64,000 nucleotides of DNA from Neobacillus niacini (GTDB lineage Bacteria; Bacillota; Bacilli; Bacillales; Cytobacillaceae), in assembly GCF_000759675.1 (NCBI RefSeq), contig NZ_BAWM01000021.1:62001-126000 (forward strand). The letters are read 5' to 3'. The notes below the pieces were generated by a model. The model saw only the letters and a list, made by a program, of their open reading frames with translations, searched no databases and was not told where the DNA came from. Below are positions 1 through 7,937 of this stretch, piece by piece. Position 1 is the stretch's first letter, and each line of letters starts with the position of its first letter. The position numbers were made by a program, and so were the translations under genes.

Positions 1-647
1 TCGCTTTCCTTGATTCCGACCCATTCAAGCCAGGTTTCCTCGTCAAAATACCGTGCCAGTTCAGCACCAGAAATACCTTGTTTTCTGAGTAAAGCAAGCT
101 TTGGTCCAAACAACTCTTTCATGGAAGCATTTCGCGTTAAATAGGCGTCCAGGGCATGGTCGTATAAATCTGAGATAAATTCCTGTACGGTTTCAGAAGC
201 TTCATCTCGTGGATTGACTTCCTGATCCCAAAAAGAAGGGTCGAACTCATCTACAACCCGGACAGGAAGCTGCCAGCGGAAGTCGCCGTTTTCCCAAACG
301 GAAAAGTCAGGAAGCCAGTCCTTCTCGAGAATTCCTTCATGGAGAGAGTGAGCCGCAGCTAAACAAATCTCTGATTGATCACTCCAGTCCCAGTCAATAA
401 ACCGGTTGAACGACTCCTTTGCAAAAAGAGAGACAAGGTGCCAGCCTGTAACCACAACACCCTCGATGCCATCCACAGACTCCGTTTCTAGAAGCGTGCC
501 AAAAAAGCTCTCATCATGACGGCTGAACAGCACATTCTTCCACTCAGAAGGAGGCAAACCATACCCGTGCTCATCCTCAGCAGCCAGAAGATAACGGCCA
601 TCAGCCAATTTAATTGTCAGAAGCTTAACAAATCTAGTTTTCAGCAT
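1..647 (-). CDS. SNF2-family helicase, N-terminal part (YwqA-like), cut by window edge
   Basis: The frame is open from an ATG at 647 to the window edge, about 215 residues. The upstream AAAGGAG lies about nine bases before the start. The visible part begins MLKTRFVKLLTIKLADGRYLL when split as MLKTRFVKLL and TIKLADGRYLL, and contains none of the helicase motifs, which would lie beyond the edge. It corresponds to the N-terminal extension seen in Bacillus SNF2 proteins that sit directly after a SWIM zinc-finger gene. That order (SWIM gene then helicase, same strand) is exactly what is seen here with the gene at 964-2601. The function as a DNA-dependent ATPase is inferred from that pairing, because no Walker motif is visible. 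Confidence 0.7.
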   Translation of the reverse strand, partial: MLKTRFVKLLTIKLADGRYLLAAEDEHGYGLPPSEWKNVLFSRHDESFFGTLLETESVDGIEGVVVTGWHLVSLFAKESFNRFIDWDWSDQSEICLAAAHSLHEGILEKDWLPDFSVWENGDFRWQLPVRVVDEFDPSFWDQEVNPRDEASETVQEFISDLYDHALDAYLTRNASMKELFGPKLALLRKQGISGAELARYFDEETWLEWVGIKES

Positions 648-728
648 CGTAAGGTTACTCCTTTTACTAGGGTGGGGTGATGTGCAGTGGACAAAATAAG
701 GATTTTTATTTCCATATATTGTCTGAAC

Positions 729-840
729 GTCCAAAACCCCTAAAAAAATATCCAAAAGTCCTCTAAAAAAGTCCAAAACATTAGATAAAAAGTCCAAAAC
801 ATTAGAAAAAAAGTCCAAAACATATTTTAAGTCCGAACTA
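729..840. repeat. 21-bp phased array of the word GTCCAAAA
   Basis: The word GTCCAAAA (one copy ATCCAAAA) begins at 729, 750, 771, 792 and 813, exactly 21 bp apart, and a weaker copy GTCCGAAC begins at 831. The bases between are A/T-rich and vary. It lies between the SWIM gene and the helicase gene. It is not coding on either strand as far as I can see. The 21 bp step equals two helical turns, so the words face the same side of DNA. Confidence 0.8.
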
Positions 841-891
841 CCTAAAAAATGTGGAATATTTGGACGAATACTGTCCGCCTGAGGTAGACAA

Positions 892-953
892 TGTCCACGG
901 GCGGTGCCTGTCACCACAGAAAGACAGTGTCCACGGGCGGTGACAGGCACCGC
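892..953. repeat. Paired GGTGCCTGTCACC inverted repeats
   Basis: GGTGCCTGTCACC at 903-915 and its exact reverse complement GGTGACAGGCACC at 939-951 form a 13 bp inverted repeat with a 23 bp loop. Each copy is preceded by the same direct word TGTCCACGGGC. The same core word occurs at several mobile-element junctions further right in the window (44468, 47480, 49574), so this looks like a dispersed REP-like element. It could also act as a hairpin between the SWIM and helicase genes. Confidence 0.75.
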
Positions 954-963
954 CTATTCCACA

Positions 964-2601
964 CTATTCTTCTATGAGTTTGCTCCGTTTGCATTCTTCG
1001 TGGAAGGCGCGGAGTCTTTTGGTTTTTTCCATTAGGCTGTCGAGGAAGTATTGCCAGTCGTCGACTCGTTTGATTTTTTTGTATAATGTACGCAGTTTTT
1101 TTAGGTGCCGGACAGCTGCTTTGTAGCTGGACCGGTTTTTTTGATTGATTTCGTTCAGCGCGGTTTGGTGCAGCATTCCGAGCAGTACCTCCGGTTTTTC
1201 CTTTTCGATTACCTTTACGCGTTCCTTTGGCAGGTCGTAAAAATTCCAGCCCATGAACGCCTGAAGATCACCCCATTTGTCGAACTGCCTGCGTTCAAAC
1301 AACATAAATTCATATTCCGTATAGCTGTAAGGCAAAGTCGCGAGCATGGCGCGCTCGTACAATTCCACTTTCCCGTTCTCAGAGACGTAAGGGGCGATAG
1401 CCTTAAGCGCCGATCGAGTAAAAGACGCACAGGTATGATAGGTTCTTAGGAAATCTAAATAGCCTTTAAGTTTGGAAATAAACAGCTCAATTAGCGGTCC
1501 AACTCGTTTCCATGCTTTCGTTTGTGATAATAGGTCAACCCAATGGAGCAAATAGGGTGTGATGACCTTATCGTCAATTTTATTAATCAAGTCTAATGCC
1601 AGTTCATCCTTTTGCTGCAAAAAGCTGATATGAATCCCTGCAACCATTAGCGGATTTGGATTCTCCCAATCCTGTAGGGACTTCATCCGGTCATTAATCA
1701 ATATGATTTCTTGATCACGCCATTCCTTCTTTTTAAAAAGGTTGGTCCAGAGGAGACGGTAGAGATAGACACGTTCCTGCTCAAGTTCCTTAGAAACTGT
1801 AAGCAGTTCAAACACTTCGTCCTTTAATTTTAAAATAAACTCGTCGAAGTCAAACGGCAGCGATTGAACGCCAATTTTCAAGACGAGTTCATCTGCATCC
1901 TCGATTAAATTATGGAACACAGAGAGGTACGCGCGTCTTACTACATCCTCAGCAAACCCTGATTTCTCTGTAAGAGCAGCCAGCTTCTTAAACGAAACCA
2001 CAATCCCGACCATTTCATATAACAAGCGCCATTCCTGTTCCACTGGAGCACTCGCTTTAATCCGCCGTTCGTAAATATTGAAAAGCTCTGCAATAATAAA
2101 AGGGCTCGAATACTTTTTTGAATTAAGGATCGTGTCGAAGCTGACTTCAAACGATTCGACCCAGCGCCCATAATCAGGCTTCATCACACCGTTCGCCTTA
2201 ATCAAATCTTTTGCCTTTTGAAGCCCCCAGGTCGCAACGTCATTCTTCTCTTTCATCGGTTCCCGCCACTCCGCCACCCAATCGGCCACGCTGCCGACCT
2301 TTGCATAAGCAGCAAAAAATACAGCCATCTGATGGCGGCACAGTCCCTCGTGAGGACAAGTACACTGACTCGAAGCCAGAAAGGCAAAATTGAGCTTCAC
2401 GTGGCAAGGCGTCACGTCCTGTACCATCGCCGTAATTTGGTTATTCCATATTTGTAATTGCTTGACCAACCCTTGCCGATACAGCATTAAGCCCTTTTGA
2501 ACGAGCTTTACATCATCAGCATCATGCGGATGCAGCAAATCTTTAATCTCTTCTGCAAGAAGTTCAATCCGTTCATTAGCAGTCGTTGACCCCAAAGTCA
2601 C
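964..2601 (-). CDS. SWIM zinc-finger protein (YwqB-like)
   Basis: This 545-residue protein has a SWIM zinc-finger signature CxCx5CxH at residues about 80-90 (CTCPHEGLCRH), followed by a long helical region with no recognised enzyme motif. SWIM domains bind nucleic acid or protein and, in Bacillus, occur in a gene placed just before a SNF2 helicase, as here. The listed start is a GTG at 2601 with AAGGGGG only three bases upstream. A TTG two codons later has better spacing and may be the true start. The gene ends 317 bp before the helicase start, and that gap contains the word array and inverted repeats. Confidence 0.8.
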   Translation of the reverse strand: MTLGSTTANERIELLAEEIKDLLHPHDADDVKLVQKGLMLYRQGLVKQLQIWNNQITAMVQDVTPCHVKLNFAFLASSQCTCPHEGLCRHQMAVFFAAYAKVGSVADWVAEWREPMKEKNDVATWGLQKAKDLIKANGVMKPDYGRWVESFEVSFDTILNSKKYSSPFIIAELFNIYERRIKASAPVEQEWRLLYEMVGIVVSFKKLAALTEKSGFAEDVVRRAYLSVFHNLIEDADELVLKIGVQSLPFDFDEFILKLKDEVFELLTVSKELEQERVYLYRLLWTNLFKKKEWRDQEIILINDRMKSLQDWENPNPLMVAGIHISFLQQKDELALDLINKIDDKVITPYLLHWVDLLSQTKAWKRVGPLIELFISKLKGYLDFLRTYHTCASFTRSALKAIAPYVSENGKVELYERAMLATLPYSYTEYEFMLFERRQFDKWGDLQAFMGWNFYDLPKERVKVIEKEKPEVLLGMLHQTALNEINQKNRSSYKAAVRHLKKLRTLYKKIKRVDDWQYFLDSLMEKTKRLRAFHEECKRSKLIEE

Positions 2602-2719
2602 GACCCCCTTTTTTAGAAAAATCCATATTCCTATATTATACCCAAAAATTGGCCGTTCGAGGAGAGAAAAAGGGATTTCTATTCAAGACAAGCATTTTTA
2701 TTAAAAAAATCGTCGTATA

Positions 2720-2963
2720 TTTACGTGCCGAATTCAAATTTTTCGTGTCAATCCGATCCCCAGCAGTAAAAAAAGCTTGGCGCATGCCGGGCATAGGTAA
2801 TTGTCTTTGATTATATCTACGTTTCAGGTCATTTCATCGTGTAGAGATCATAGATCAAAATACCAAATGAAATCCTTTTCTAGAAAAATAATATTTACGT
2901 GCCGTTTCCGGGGATTACGTGCCGAATCTCACATTTACGTGCCAAATTTTTAATTTACGTGCC
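2720..2963. repeat. TTTACGTGCC words, four of them at exact 20-bp spacing
   Basis: TTTACGTGCC occurs at 2720, then at 2894, 2914 (GATTACGTGCC form), 2934 and 2954. The last four starts are exactly 20 bp apart with variable A/T-rich spacers. A hairpin element at 2768 separates the first copy from the group, and another hairpin follows the last copy at 2988. No gene is seen from 2602 to 3020. Confidence 0.8.
2768..2798. repeat. GC hairpin element (AAAAAAGC-TTGGCG...GCCGGGC family)
   Basis: An A-run is followed by GCTTGGCGCATGCCGGGC and then ATAGGTAATTG. Read on the minus strand the hairpin is followed by a T-run, like an intrinsic terminator. The same architecture recurs at 2988, 6998, 17727, 22294 and 25069, usually with AGGTA or AGGTCATT after it, and four of the six copies sit beside a phased word array. 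It may serve the SWIM gene's neighbour on neither side, so a dispersed element is the simpler reading. Confidence 0.6.
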
Positions 2964-2987
2964 GAATGCAAAAATTCGACCACAAAC

Positions 2988-3020
2988 AAAAAAAGTCCAG
3001 GCATTTTGCAACGCCTGGGC
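2988..3020 (-). terminator. Intrinsic terminator of the small gene at 3021-3170
   Basis: On the minus strand CCAGGC, a ten-base loop and GCCTGG are followed by ACTTTTTTTG. It starts right after the stop codon of the small reading frame, so it fits a Rho-independent terminator. It is also a member of the GCCAGGC hairpin family. Confidence 0.7.
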
Positions 3021-3170
3021 TTAGGTATTTTCCATTTCGGAGGTTGTGTTCAAAGGTGGATTCTGTGCCAATTGGTGTGAGACGTATTCAAACAAGTGAG
3101 TGAGGTATTTTGTAAGCTCGAAGCCTTCATCATTAGCAAATTGTGATAATAGCAATTTAGTTTCATTCAT
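3021..3170 (-). CDS. Small conserved-looking protein, 49 aa, unknown function
   Basis: A 49-residue frame begins MNETKLLLSQ at 3170 and ends before a terminator-like hairpin. An AAGGGGGA ribosome site sits about eight bases upstream of the ATG. The peptide is acidic to neutral, helical in appearance and has no membrane segment or signal peptide. A well-placed ribosome site and a terminator on both ends of so short a frame make a real gene likely. I do not recognise the family and assign no function. Confidence 0.6.
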   Translation of the reverse strand: MNETKLLLSQFANDEGFELTKYLTHLFEYVSHQLAQNPPLNTTSEMENT

Positions 3171-3358
3171 GGATTCGTTCCCCCTTAAGATTCGTTCCTA
3201 CCCACATTCTTACCAATCTATCATTCTCTTATACATACAAATGGAAATATAGTTCCAAGTACCCGAGCGCTAATTATCCTGATAAACCTAAAACACCAAA
3301 TTCTGTGAATGTTTTTAAAACCCCCCCAGACCCAAGGATGAAGCAGGTAATATAGAGG

Positions 3359-3580
3359 ATGGGCAATATGAGACAAAGACATGGGTATAAATCCCCCTAT
3401 GCAGCAGCGAAATGGTCAGTGGTGTTACCGGGTTTTGGCCAATTTGATAATAAGGATTACATTATTGATATTTTTTTGATTAGCTTCGAATTTCTTATTA
3501 TTCTATCCTCAAACTTAAATCTAGCGCTTGTACACTCATTTAATGGCGACTTCGCCCAGGCTCACAGAGTCCCACTAACA
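3359..3580 (+). pseudogene. Truncated remnant of a small integral membrane protein
   Basis: The translation has a charged N-terminus, then YKSPYAAAKW, VLPGFGQF and hydrophobic segments, ending around HSFNGDFAQAHRV. This resembles the N-terminal part of a Bacillus membrane protein family with a 'PGFGQFYN' motif that is normally about 170 residues. After about residue 72 the similarity stops and a few unrelated codons lead to a stop at 3616. No strong ribosome site precedes the ATG. I read it as a gene remnant whose 3' half has been lost. Confidence 0.45.
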
Positions 3581-3661
3581 AGGTATGTCCAAATTAAAGA
3601 TTGTGTCGCGGCATGACACGCAAAAACCAGCCCCAGCAGTACTAGGACTGGAATACCTTTA

Positions 3662-3799
3662 TTATAAATTTTCTACTGAATCTATATTTTCGGTAACCCC
3701 AGTTTCCTGTGTTTCTATATCAGAAGCGAACCTTTCCAAGCCACCTGTAGCACAAAACAAAACCAGCGCAATAAACAACGCAATTAAAACTTTTTTCAT
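3662..3799 (-). CDS. Small exported peptide, 45 aa
   Basis: The frame starts at an ATG at 3799 with GGGGGATC about eight bases upstream and ends at 3662. The N-terminus (MKKVLIALFIALVLFCATGG) is a typical signal peptide or membrane anchor, and a cysteine at residue 16 sits near a lipobox-like position. The remaining ~25 residues are acidic and polar (ERFASDIETQ...). It could be a complete small exported peptide or the 5' end of a decayed gene. No relative is recognised. It lies divergent from the TetR gene. Confidence 0.5.
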   Translation of the reverse strand: MKKVLIALFIALVLFCATGGLERFASDIETQETGVTENIDSVENL

Positions 3800-3973
3800 C
3801 GAAATGATCCCCCAGTTATTTCCTTTTCTCTCTACTCAATAAGACGTAAGTAAATGGTGATTTGTTCCATAAAACATTTTGACAAAATCTGCAAGATAAA
3901 AAAATTCTTAAAAAAGAAAATTTCAGTGTGTTGCTTTTTTAAAATCGATATGATATATTATTTTTCGTGCAAA

Positions 3974-3997
3974 TGACCAAATTAGTTTTTTAGTCAG
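3974..3997. promoter_or_regulatory. Putative TetR operator upstream of its own gene
   Basis: TGACCA and TAGTCA half-sites face each other about 20 bases before the TetR start. The same half-sites form a near-perfect palindrome in front of the YhgE-like gene at 4621. This suggests autoregulation together with control of the neighbour. Confidence 0.5.
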
Positions 3998-4016
3998 TTT
4001 TTAAGAAGTGAGGTGA

Positions 4017-4598
4017 GTGGATGTGGCAGTGATTGATCGTAAGAAGTTGATTATTGAGGCGGCGGCTAAGTCATTTTCTTTGTATGGATATAAGGCAACG
4101 ACGATGGATCAGGTTGCAAAGTTAGCCAATGTGGGGAAGGGAACAATATATACCTTTTTCAAAACGAAGGAAGAGCTATTTGATGAAATTATCAATTCGC
4201 TTATCGCTGATATTCGATTCGAAGTGGAAAGCGCAATGGATGATTCAGCTTGGATTCTTGAAAATGTGGACAGGGTGTTAAGCCGGGTTCATGAGTTTCG
4301 TAAATCGCATCAGTTAACGATTAAATTGATTCAGGAAGAACGTGATATGGGCACGCAAACCGTTGTCGAAGCAATGCAAAGAGTAGAGCAATCAATCATC
4401 CAGTACATGAAAGCCATTATTCAAAAAGCAATTGATAAGGGTGAAATCAAAACTTGTGATCCTGAGGTCACGGCCTTTGTGATGCTGAAGATGTACTTTT
4501 CCTTGGTTAACGACTGGCAAAGGAACCATCCACCATTAAAAAAAGAAGAAATAGTTACGCTCTTTGAACTTTACTTACTTAAAGGCTTGTTAAACTAA
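4017..4598 (+). CDS. TetR/AcrR family transcriptional regulator
   Basis: About 190 residues with an N-terminal TetR helix-turn-helix (residues ~9-55: AAAKSFSLYGYKATTMDQVA then NVGKGTIYTFFKTKEELF) and a divergent helical C-terminal ligand domain. Such proteins repress neighbouring genes and release on ligand binding. Several GTG starts are possible: the one at 4017 overlaps its ribosome site, while GTG at 4023 is better spaced from AGGTGA. The gene lies 102 bp before the YhgE-like membrane protein. Matching TGACCA palindromes in front of both genes support direct control of that membrane protein. Confidence 0.9.
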   Translation: MDVAVIDRKKLIIEAAAKSFSLYGYKATTMDQVAKLANVGKGTIYTFFKTKEELFDEIINSLIADIRFEVESAMDDSAWILENVDRVLSRVHEFRKSHQLTIKLIQEERDMGTQTVVEAMQRVEQSIIQYMKAIIQKAIDKGEIKTCDPEVTAFVMLKMYFSLVNDWQRNHPPLKKEEIVTLFELYLLKGLLN

Positions 4599-4620
4599 AT
4601 GAGTCTTTTATTTTTAAGAA

Positions 4621-4687
4621 ATAATGACCATTTGAATAAAATGGTCATTATTAAAAAACAAAAATGACCATGTGAATAAAATAGTCA
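4621..4687. promoter_or_regulatory. TetR-type operator palindromes before the YhgE-like gene
   Basis: A 13 bp perfect inverted repeat (ATAATGACCATTT, 4621-4633, and its complement at 4639-4651) has a 5 bp centre. A second, imperfect copy with TGACCAT and ATAGTCA follows at 4663-4687 and abuts the ribosome site of the next gene. The tandem arrangement suggests cooperative repression. Confidence 0.7.
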
Positions 4688-4700
4688 GGAGGTTATCAAC

Positions 4701-6854
4701 ATGAAAGGTATTAAATCAGAATTAAAAACTATCCTTTCTAATCGGAAGGTTCTCATTCCCATCATCGCCATCCTCTTTATTCCAGTTTTATATGCAGGAA
4801 TGTTTTTGTGGGCGTTTTGGGATCCTTATAAATATTTAGGCGACCTGCCTGTGGCGATTGTCAATCAGGATAAGGGGGCCGAGCTCGGTGGTGTGCAGCT
4901 TGAAATTGGTGAGGACCTGGTAAAAAACTTGAAGAAAAGTAATACGTTTGATTTTGATATAGTGGATAAGAAGCAGGGCTACCAAGGCTTGGAGGATCAA
5001 AAGTATTATATCCTAGTGGAAATTCCGAGTGATTTTTCGAAAAATGCGACAACCTTGCTTGAGGATCAGCCGCAAAAGCTGCAAATCAAGTATGTGCCGA
5101 ATGAAGGGGCAAACTTCCTATCTGCGCAAATTGGTGAAACCGCAATGAAGGAAATCAAAGCGGAGATTTCTAAAGAGATAGTCACAACCTACTCTGAAAG
5201 CATTTTTGAAAAAGTAACAGAAATGGGTGATGGGCTAGGCAAAGCAAGTGAGGGGGCTGACCAGCTCAACGAGGGTTCGGTAAAACTCAACGAGGGAGCA
5301 GGGCAAATCAAGGAAAACCTTGAGCTCTTAGCAAGTAATTCGATTGAATTCGAAGAAGGTGTGGATAGTGCGGCGACGGGTTCCAATGAAGTAGCAAAAG
5401 GGACAGCGGCCATCCAACAAGGGTTAAAGGAAGTAGATGAAAAGCTGCCGCAGCTGGTGACAGGCACCGAAAAAGCACAAGCGGGGGCCGAGCAGATTAA
5501 AAAAGAGTTACCAGCTGGAATCGCAGCTGAAATCAACTCCCAGTTAACAGGAAGTACTGAAAAATTAAACGAAGGTATCAATCAGTTTGAAACACAGATT
5601 AGTGCAGGATTGTCCGTACAGATTGCTGACCAAATGATCGCACAGCAAACAGCAAAGATGCAGGAGCTGGCAGCGGCGTTAATCGCTAATGGAGTTCCAG
5701 CTGACAAAGTGACAGAAATAATGGAACAACAGGATGCACCAACTAAGGAAGAAGTGCAACAGCAGGTTGCGCAGGCAATTAAACCTGGATTACACCAGGG
5801 CTTCTCGCAATTTAAAACGCAGGTAAATGGACAATTGCTTGGAGCGACTGCTGGTTTAGAATCTCAATTGAAAAAACAAACTGATCCTGTCTTTGATCAG
5901 TTAATTGGCGGAATCGGTGAAATCAATGCCAACCAGGTGAAATTACAGCAAGGAATCCACCAGCTTTATACAGGGTCAACCGCACTAAATGGGGGTGCCA
6001 ACCAACTGACAGCTGGTATGGGAGAACTGTCTGCGGGTGCAGGTAAAATAACTGAAGGAACTGGTAAGCTTGCAGAAGGATCTGCTGAATTACAAGCAGG
6101 CTCAGAAAAATTGCAGGACGGAACCTCAGAATTAAATGAGAAGCTATCAGCCGGGGCTGAAGCGGCGAATAGTGTACAAGCGAATGATGACACATTTGAT
6201 ATGATGGGCGAACCTGTGAAAGTTGATAAAAATGAGATTAACACTGTGCCAAACTACGGTACGGGCTTTGCACCATATTTCATCTCACTTGGTCTTTTTG
6301 TTGGTGCTCTTATCATCTCAATCGTATTCGGCCTAAGAGAACCAGCCGTAAAACCAGCTTCAGCGACACAGTGGTTTTTAGGTAAGTTAGGCGTCATTAC
6401 AATCATAGGTGTGTTCCAAGCACTATTAGTCGATTTTGTGTTACTCGTTGGACTTGGAATCGAAGTACAAAGCTTGCCATTGTTTATCGTGACAACAATC
6501 TTAACAAGCATGGTGTTCGTTACATTGATCCAAATGCTCGTCACAACGTTAGCGGATGTGGGCCGTTTTATCGCCATTCTCATCTTGATCATGCAATTAA
6601 CCACAAGCGCTGGTACCTTCCCACTTGCGTTAATTCCAGAGGCGCTGCAGCCATTTAACGCATTCTTCCCAATGACGTACAGTGTCCAAGCGTTTAAAGC
6701 AGTGATCTCAAGCGGCGACTTTGCATTCATGTGGCAAAACAACGCCATCTTGCTAGCCTACATCGCTGGTTTCATGCTTGTCACATTTATCTACTTTACG
6801 ATCTCGTTTAAACGTAAACAGGTCAGTGAGGCAATGATCGAACAGGCTGCATAA
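4701..6854 (+). CDS. YhgE/Pip-family membrane protein
   Basis: This 717-residue protein has one membrane segment near the N-terminus (about residues 17-38), a long extracytoplasmic region, and five or so C-terminal membrane segments from about 524 (ABC-2-permease-like). The long middle holds repeated LNEGS, LAEGS and ELSAGAG units that should form coiled coil. That is the YhgE/Pip ('phage infection protein') architecture, and the size is typical. Members are thought to act as export or surface proteins; substrates are poorly known. The start has AGGAGG seven bases upstream. It is probably controlled by the TetR regulator through the operators at 4621. Confidence 0.9.
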   Translation: MKGIKSELKTILSNRKVLIPIIAILFIPVLYAGMFLWAFWDPYKYLGDLPVAIVNQDKGAELGGVQLEIGEDLVKNLKKSNTFDFDIVDKKQGYQGLEDQKYYILVEIPSDFSKNATTLLEDQPQKLQIKYVPNEGANFLSAQIGETAMKEIKAEISKEIVTTYSESIFEKVTEMGDGLGKASEGADQLNEGSVKLNEGAGQIKENLELLASNSIEFEEGVDSAATGSNEVAKGTAAIQQGLKEVDEKLPQLVTGTEKAQAGAEQIKKELPAGIAAEINSQLTGSTEKLNEGINQFETQISAGLSVQIADQMIAQQTAKMQELAAALIANGVPADKVTEIMEQQDAPTKEEVQQQVAQAIKPGLHQGFSQFKTQVNGQLLGATAGLESQLKKQTDPVFDQLIGGIGEINANQVKLQQGIHQLYTGSTALNGGANQLTAGMGELSAGAGKITEGTGKLAEGSAELQAGSEKLQDGTSELNEKLSAGAEAANSVQANDDTFDMMGEPVKVDKNEINTVPNYGTGFAPYFISLGLFVGALIISIVFGLREPAVKPASATQWFLGKLGVITIIGVFQALLVDFVLLVGLGIEVQSLPLFIVTTILTSMVFVTLIQMLVTTLADVGRFIAILILIMQLTTSAGTFPLALIPEALQPFNAFFPMTYSVQAFKAVISSGDFAFMWQNNAILLAYIAGFMLVTFIYFTISFKRKQVSEAMIEQAA

Positions 6855-6858
6855 TAGA

Positions 6859-6897
6859 AACACTGGGTTCGTGGATGCGAACCTGGTGTTTTTTTTA
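6859..6897 (+). terminator. Intrinsic terminator after the YhgE-like gene
   Basis: AACACTGGGTTCG pairs with CGAACCTGGTGTT across a 6-base loop and is followed by a run of eight T. It ends transcription of the preceding gene. Confidence 0.9.
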
Positions 6898-6899
6898 TA

Positions 6900-6969
6900 T
6901 TTACGTGCCGATTTTGGATTTTACGTGTCGTTTTCCAAATTTACGTGCCGAAATCCTCTTTTACGTGCC
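6900..6969. repeat. TTTACGTGCC array at exact 20-bp period
   Basis: TTTACGTGCC starts at 6900, 6920 (one base changed), 6940 and 6960, exactly 20 bp apart. It directly follows the terminator of the YhgE-like gene and precedes a GCCTGGCG hairpin at 6998. The word is the same as at 2894-2963. Confidence 0.85.
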
Positions 6970-6997
6970 AAACCGATTTCCCCATCAACAAAATTTC

Positions 6998-7026
6998 AAA
7001 AAAGCCTGGCGAACGCCGGGCTCAGG
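6998..7026. repeat. GC hairpin element (GCCTGGCG/CGCCGGGC)
   Basis: An A-run, GCCTGGCG, AA, CGCCGGGC and CTCAGGTCATTG form a copy of the hairpin family. It sits between two phased arrays (6900 and 7135). Read on the minus strand it resembles a terminator, yet both flanking genes are on the plus strand, which argues for a dispersed element. The 100 bases after it resemble those after the copy at 2768, including ACCTTTTCTAG. Confidence 0.65.
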
Positions 7027-7134
7027 TCATTGCCTTTGGTATTTTTCTAAGTTCGAGGGAGTTTTTAAGTCATTATATTTCTTTTATTTGGAATTTATAA
7101 TCATGTAAAGATACCTTTTCTAGTAAAACCCCTT

Positions 7135-7207
7135 TTTACTCGCGAGTTTTAGTGATTTACTCGCGGATTTTTACCATTTACTCGCCAAAGTCGGCGGTTT
7201 AATCGCT
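7135..7207. repeat. TTTACTCGCG array at exact 21-bp period
   Basis: TTTACTCGCG starts at 7135 and 7156, TTTACTCGCC at 7177 and TTTAATCGCT at 7198, a constant 21 bp step. It is a different word from the neighbouring TTTACGTGCC array. It ends about 50 bp before the HAD gene start. Confidence 0.85.
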
Positions 7208-7265
7208 AAAGCAGGACTTTCATCCCCCTAAAAAGAAGAATATAAGGATAGGGAGTGTGCTCAAA

Positions 7266-7937
7266 ATGATTAAAGCGGTGTTATTTGATTTAGATGGAAC
7301 GTTGTTAGATCGAGATGAGTCGGTAAAAGGGTTCATTCATAGCCAATATGACAGGTTGAATAATATTGTTGGCCATATTCCAAGAGAGAACTACATAAAG
7401 AGATTTATTGAATTAGATCAACGCGGATATGTGTGGAAGGATAAAGTGTATCAGCAACTGGTCATTGAATTTCAAATAACGGAAATCACTTGGGAAGAGA
7501 TGCTTCAAGATTATATCGCTGAATTCAAAAATCATTGCGTTCCATTTCCTAATCTCATCCCCATGCTGGAAGAGTTGAGGAGTAGGAATCTTCGATTAGG
7601 CATGATTACAAATGGCAGAGGGCAGTTTCAGCTTGATAATATAAAGGCATTAGGGATCGAAGAGTATTTTGATCGTATTTTAATATCAGAATGGGAAGGA
7701 ATAAAAAAGCCAGATCCCGATATCTTTAAGAGAGCATTGAAGCAGCTTAATGTAGCACCCCACGAGAGTATTTATGTTGGGGACCATCCTGACAATGATG
7801 TAAAAGCGGCTCAGAATGTAGGGATGATAGGAGTTTGGAAGAAAGATCCTCAATGGAACCAGATTGTAGGGGATTGTGTAGTGGAGGATCTAGCTGAATT
7901 GCCTTTATTTTTGGAGAAGGAGTACCACCAACAATGA
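7266..7937 (+). CDS. HAD-superfamily hydrolase
   Basis: A 223-residue enzyme with HAD motif I DLDGTLLDRD near the N-terminus (catalytic Asp), motif II in MITNGRG, a conserved lysine in GIKKPDPDIF (motif III) and motif IV VGDHPDNDV. This is the order of the phosphatase/dehalogenase-like HAD enzymes with a helical cap between motifs I and II. The substrate is probably a small phosphorylated metabolite but cannot be read from sequence. I chose the ATG at 7266; a GTG three codons upstream is too close to the AGGGAG site. The next gene overlaps by four bases, so they are translationally coupled. Confidence 0.9.
   Translation: MIKAVLFDLDGTLLDRDESVKGFIHSQYDRLNNIVGHIPRENYIKRFIELDQRGYVWKDKVYQQLVIEFQITEITWEEMLQDYIAEFKNHCVPFPNLIPMLEELRSRNLRLGMITNGRGQFQLDNIKALGIEEYFDRILISEWEGIKKPDPDIFKRALKQLNVAPHESIYVGDHPDNDVKAAQNVGMIGVWKKDPQWNQIVGDCVVEDLAELPLFLEKEYHQQ

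Noticed and set aside
729-2963. The phased word arrays as CRISPR arrays
   Set aside because: Repeat words are only 8-10 bases with 10-13 base spacers; no palindromic 25-40 base repeat and no cas genes.
5460-5473. GGTGACAGGCACC inside the YhgE-like gene as a dispersed repeat copy
   Set aside because: It is in frame within a conserved coding region (LVTGTEKA) and lacks the flanking words of the other copies.
5189-6748. Long antisense frames inside the YhgE-like gene
   Set aside because: They are shadows of the repetitive coiled-coil region, with no ribosome site and low-complexity Ser/Pro content.
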